Part shown: positions 12,987 through 13,990 of the stretch, piece after piece | Layout: every line of letters begins with the position of its first letter | How positions within the stretch are numbered: position 1 is the first letter of the stretch | NCBI GenBank assembly: GCA_015487515.1 | Contig: WFPQ01000287.1 | Coordinates: forward strand, 1-13,990 | DNA length: 13,990 nucleotides | Origin: Hyphomicrobiales bacterium | GTDB taxonomy: Bacteria; Pseudomonadota; Alphaproteobacteria; Rhizobiales; Devosiaceae | Reading direction: 5' to 3' | Position numbers and translations under genes: made by a program | Notes under the pieces: model-generated | Databases searched by the model: none | What the model was told of the DNA's origin: nothing | What the model saw: only the letters and a program-made list of their open reading frames with translations

Positions 12987-13990
12987 ATGACTAACAGACG
13001 CAATTTCCTGAAAAAGGCAGGTGCTGCCGGGGCAACGGGGGCAGCAGTGCTTTCGGCTCCGGCCGTCCATGCCCAGTCGATGATAAAATGGCGCATGCAG
13101 ACATATGCAGGGCCCGCCCTTGCCGCCCATGTCGTCAAGCCGGCAATCGACGCCTTCAACAGGGCGGCGAACGGAGAAATGGAAATCGAACTGTTCTTTG
13201 CCGACCAGCTGGTGCCCACATCAGAACTGTTCCGCGCCATGCAGCGCGGCACCCTTGATGCGGTGCAATCGGATGATGACTCCATGGCCTCGCCAACCGA
13301 AGTTACCGTCTTTGGCGGCTACTTCCCCTTTGCCAGCCGCTATTCGCTGGATGTGCCCGTATTGTTCAACCAGTACGGGCTGGGCGAAATCTGGGCAGAA
13401 GAATATGCCAAGGTGGGTGTCAAGCACATTTCCGCCGGCTCCTGGGATCCTGCCCATTTTGCCACGGTTGAACCGATCCGTTCCCTTGACGACCTCAAGG
13501 GCAAGCGGGTGTTCACCTTCCCCACCGCCGGACGCTTCATGAGCCAGTTCGGAGTGGTTCCGGTAACCCTGCCCTGGGAAGACATAGAGGTTGCCGTGCA
13601 AACCGGCGAACTGGATGGCATCGCATGGTCCGGCATAACGGAAGACTATACGGTGGGCTGGGCAGACGTGACCAACTACTTCCTGACCAACAACATATCA
13701 GGGGCGTGGATCGGTTCGTTCTTTGCCAACATGGACCGCTATAACGAACTGCCGGAACATCTGCAGACCATGCTCAAGCTGGCCATGGACAGCTCCCATT
13801 ATTATCGCCAGTGGTGGTACTGGGGCGGTGAAGCCGACCTCAGGGTCAATGGCACCAAGATGGAACTGACCTCCATCCCGGACGAAGAATGGGCCCAGGT
13901 CGAAAATGCCGCCAGGGTATTCTGGGATGAAATAGCCCAGGAAAGCGAAACCAAGGCCAAGGTGGTCCAGATATTCAAGGACTACAATGA
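12987..13990 (+). CDS. TRAP transporter substrate-binding protein, DctP/TakP-like (3' partial)
   Basis: Periplasmic solute receptor of the TRAP system; 334 residues are present and the frame runs off the window end without a stop, so probably only a short tail is missing. The N-terminus MTNRRNFLKKAG with a hydrophobic stretch and AVHA-Q (27-30) is a twin-arginine (Tat) signal peptide. The mature part shows the DctP pattern: an N-terminal lobe with FADQLVPTSELFRAMQRGTLDAV (71-93), the hinge strand DLKGKRVFTFPTAG (169-182), FGVVPVTLPWEDIEVAVQTGELDG (188-211) and SHYYRQWWYWGGEADLR (270-286). Comparison with the family hinge consensus (K-hydrophobic-R) puts Phe176 where the carboxylate-binding Arg normally sits. 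The aromatic-rich 270-286 segment and overall pattern resemble the TakP branch. Substrate unknown; the hydrolase gene suggests an N-formyl or N-acyl compound. Confidence 0.93.
   Translation, partial: MTNRRNFLKKAGAAGATGAAVLSAPAVHAQSMIKWRMQTYAGPALAAHVVKPAIDAFNRAANGEMEIELFFADQLVPTSELFRAMQRGTLDAVQSDDDSMASPTEVTVFGGYFPFASRYSLDVPVLFNQYGLGEIWAEEYAKVGVKHISAGSWDPAHFATVEPIRSLDDLKGKRVFTFPTAGRFMSQFGVVPVTLPWEDIEVAVQTGELDGIAWSGITEDYTVGWADVTNYFLTNNISGAWIGSFFANMDRYNELPEHLQTMLKLAMDSSHYYRQWWYWGGEADLRVNGTKMELTSIPDEEWAQVENAARVFWDEIAQESETKAKVVQIFKDYN

Noticed and set aside
1..13990. Mobile elements, CRISPR arrays, tRNA or rRNA genes, phage or defence genes
   Set aside because: No transposase, integrase, regularly spaced repeats, clover-leaf or rRNA-like sequence was seen; the short tandem duplications have no spacers and only two copies.

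Overview
The window reads as chromosomal DNA from a moderately GC-rich proteobacterium, most likely an alphaproteobacterium able to respire nitrate. The reasons are a NarGHJI respiratory nitrate reductase operon, a complete TRAP transporter with a Tat-exported binding protein, an RpiR/SIS regulator beside a catabolic operon, and a DUF2306 membrane protein. Genus cannot be fixed from the sequence alone. No rRNA, tRNA, CRISPR array, transposase or phage gene was recognised.

Layout. (1) Positions 2-6896, + strand: narG (5' end outside the window), narH, narJ, narI and a cytoplasmic parvulin-type peptidyl-prolyl isomerase. The genes overlap or nearly touch and form one operon for the membrane-bound, cytoplasm-facing nitrate reductase: NarG is the Mo-bisMGD catalytic subunit, NarH the Fe-S wire, NarI the di-haem b quinol oxidase anchor, NarJ the assembly chaperone, and the isomerase a probable folding helper. 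(2) 6897-6972: a convergent gap with a perfect 8-bp stem, probably a two-way terminator. (3) 6973-7257, - strand: a small exported protein with four cysteines in a CX7C-X8-CX7C pattern, unrecognised. (4) 7420-8914: a TetR-type repressor (- strand) divergent from a DUF2306 membrane protein (+ strand). Their shared control region holds two 13-bp palindromes, two short tandem duplications and a further 14-bp palindrome. (5) 8931-9803, - strand: an RpiR-family regulator. (6) 9804-10185: about 380 bp of control DNA with a perfect 19-bp tandem duplication and a 49-bp promoter/operator-like block present twice, 224 bp apart. (7) 10186 to the end, + strand: an operon encoding an N-formylglutamate amidohydrolase-family enzyme, TRAP small permease, TRAP large permease and TRAP binding protein (3' end outside the window).

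How the parts fit. The RpiR regulator very likely controls the divergent hydrolase-TRAP operon through the duplicated operator block, so the four genes look like an uptake-and-deformylation (or deacylation) module for an unidentified N-substituted compound. The binding protein appears to lack the arginine that normally grips a carboxylate in this family, so the substrate should not be assumed. The TetR/DUF2306 pair looks like a self-contained regulator-target unit.

The best leads for something undescribed are this module, the duplicated operator, the three independent perfect or near-perfect 16-20 bp tandem duplications lying exactly in the leaders of the two regulators and of the DUF2306 gene, and the small cysteine-patterned exported protein. 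I found no sign of a wholly new defence or mobile system.
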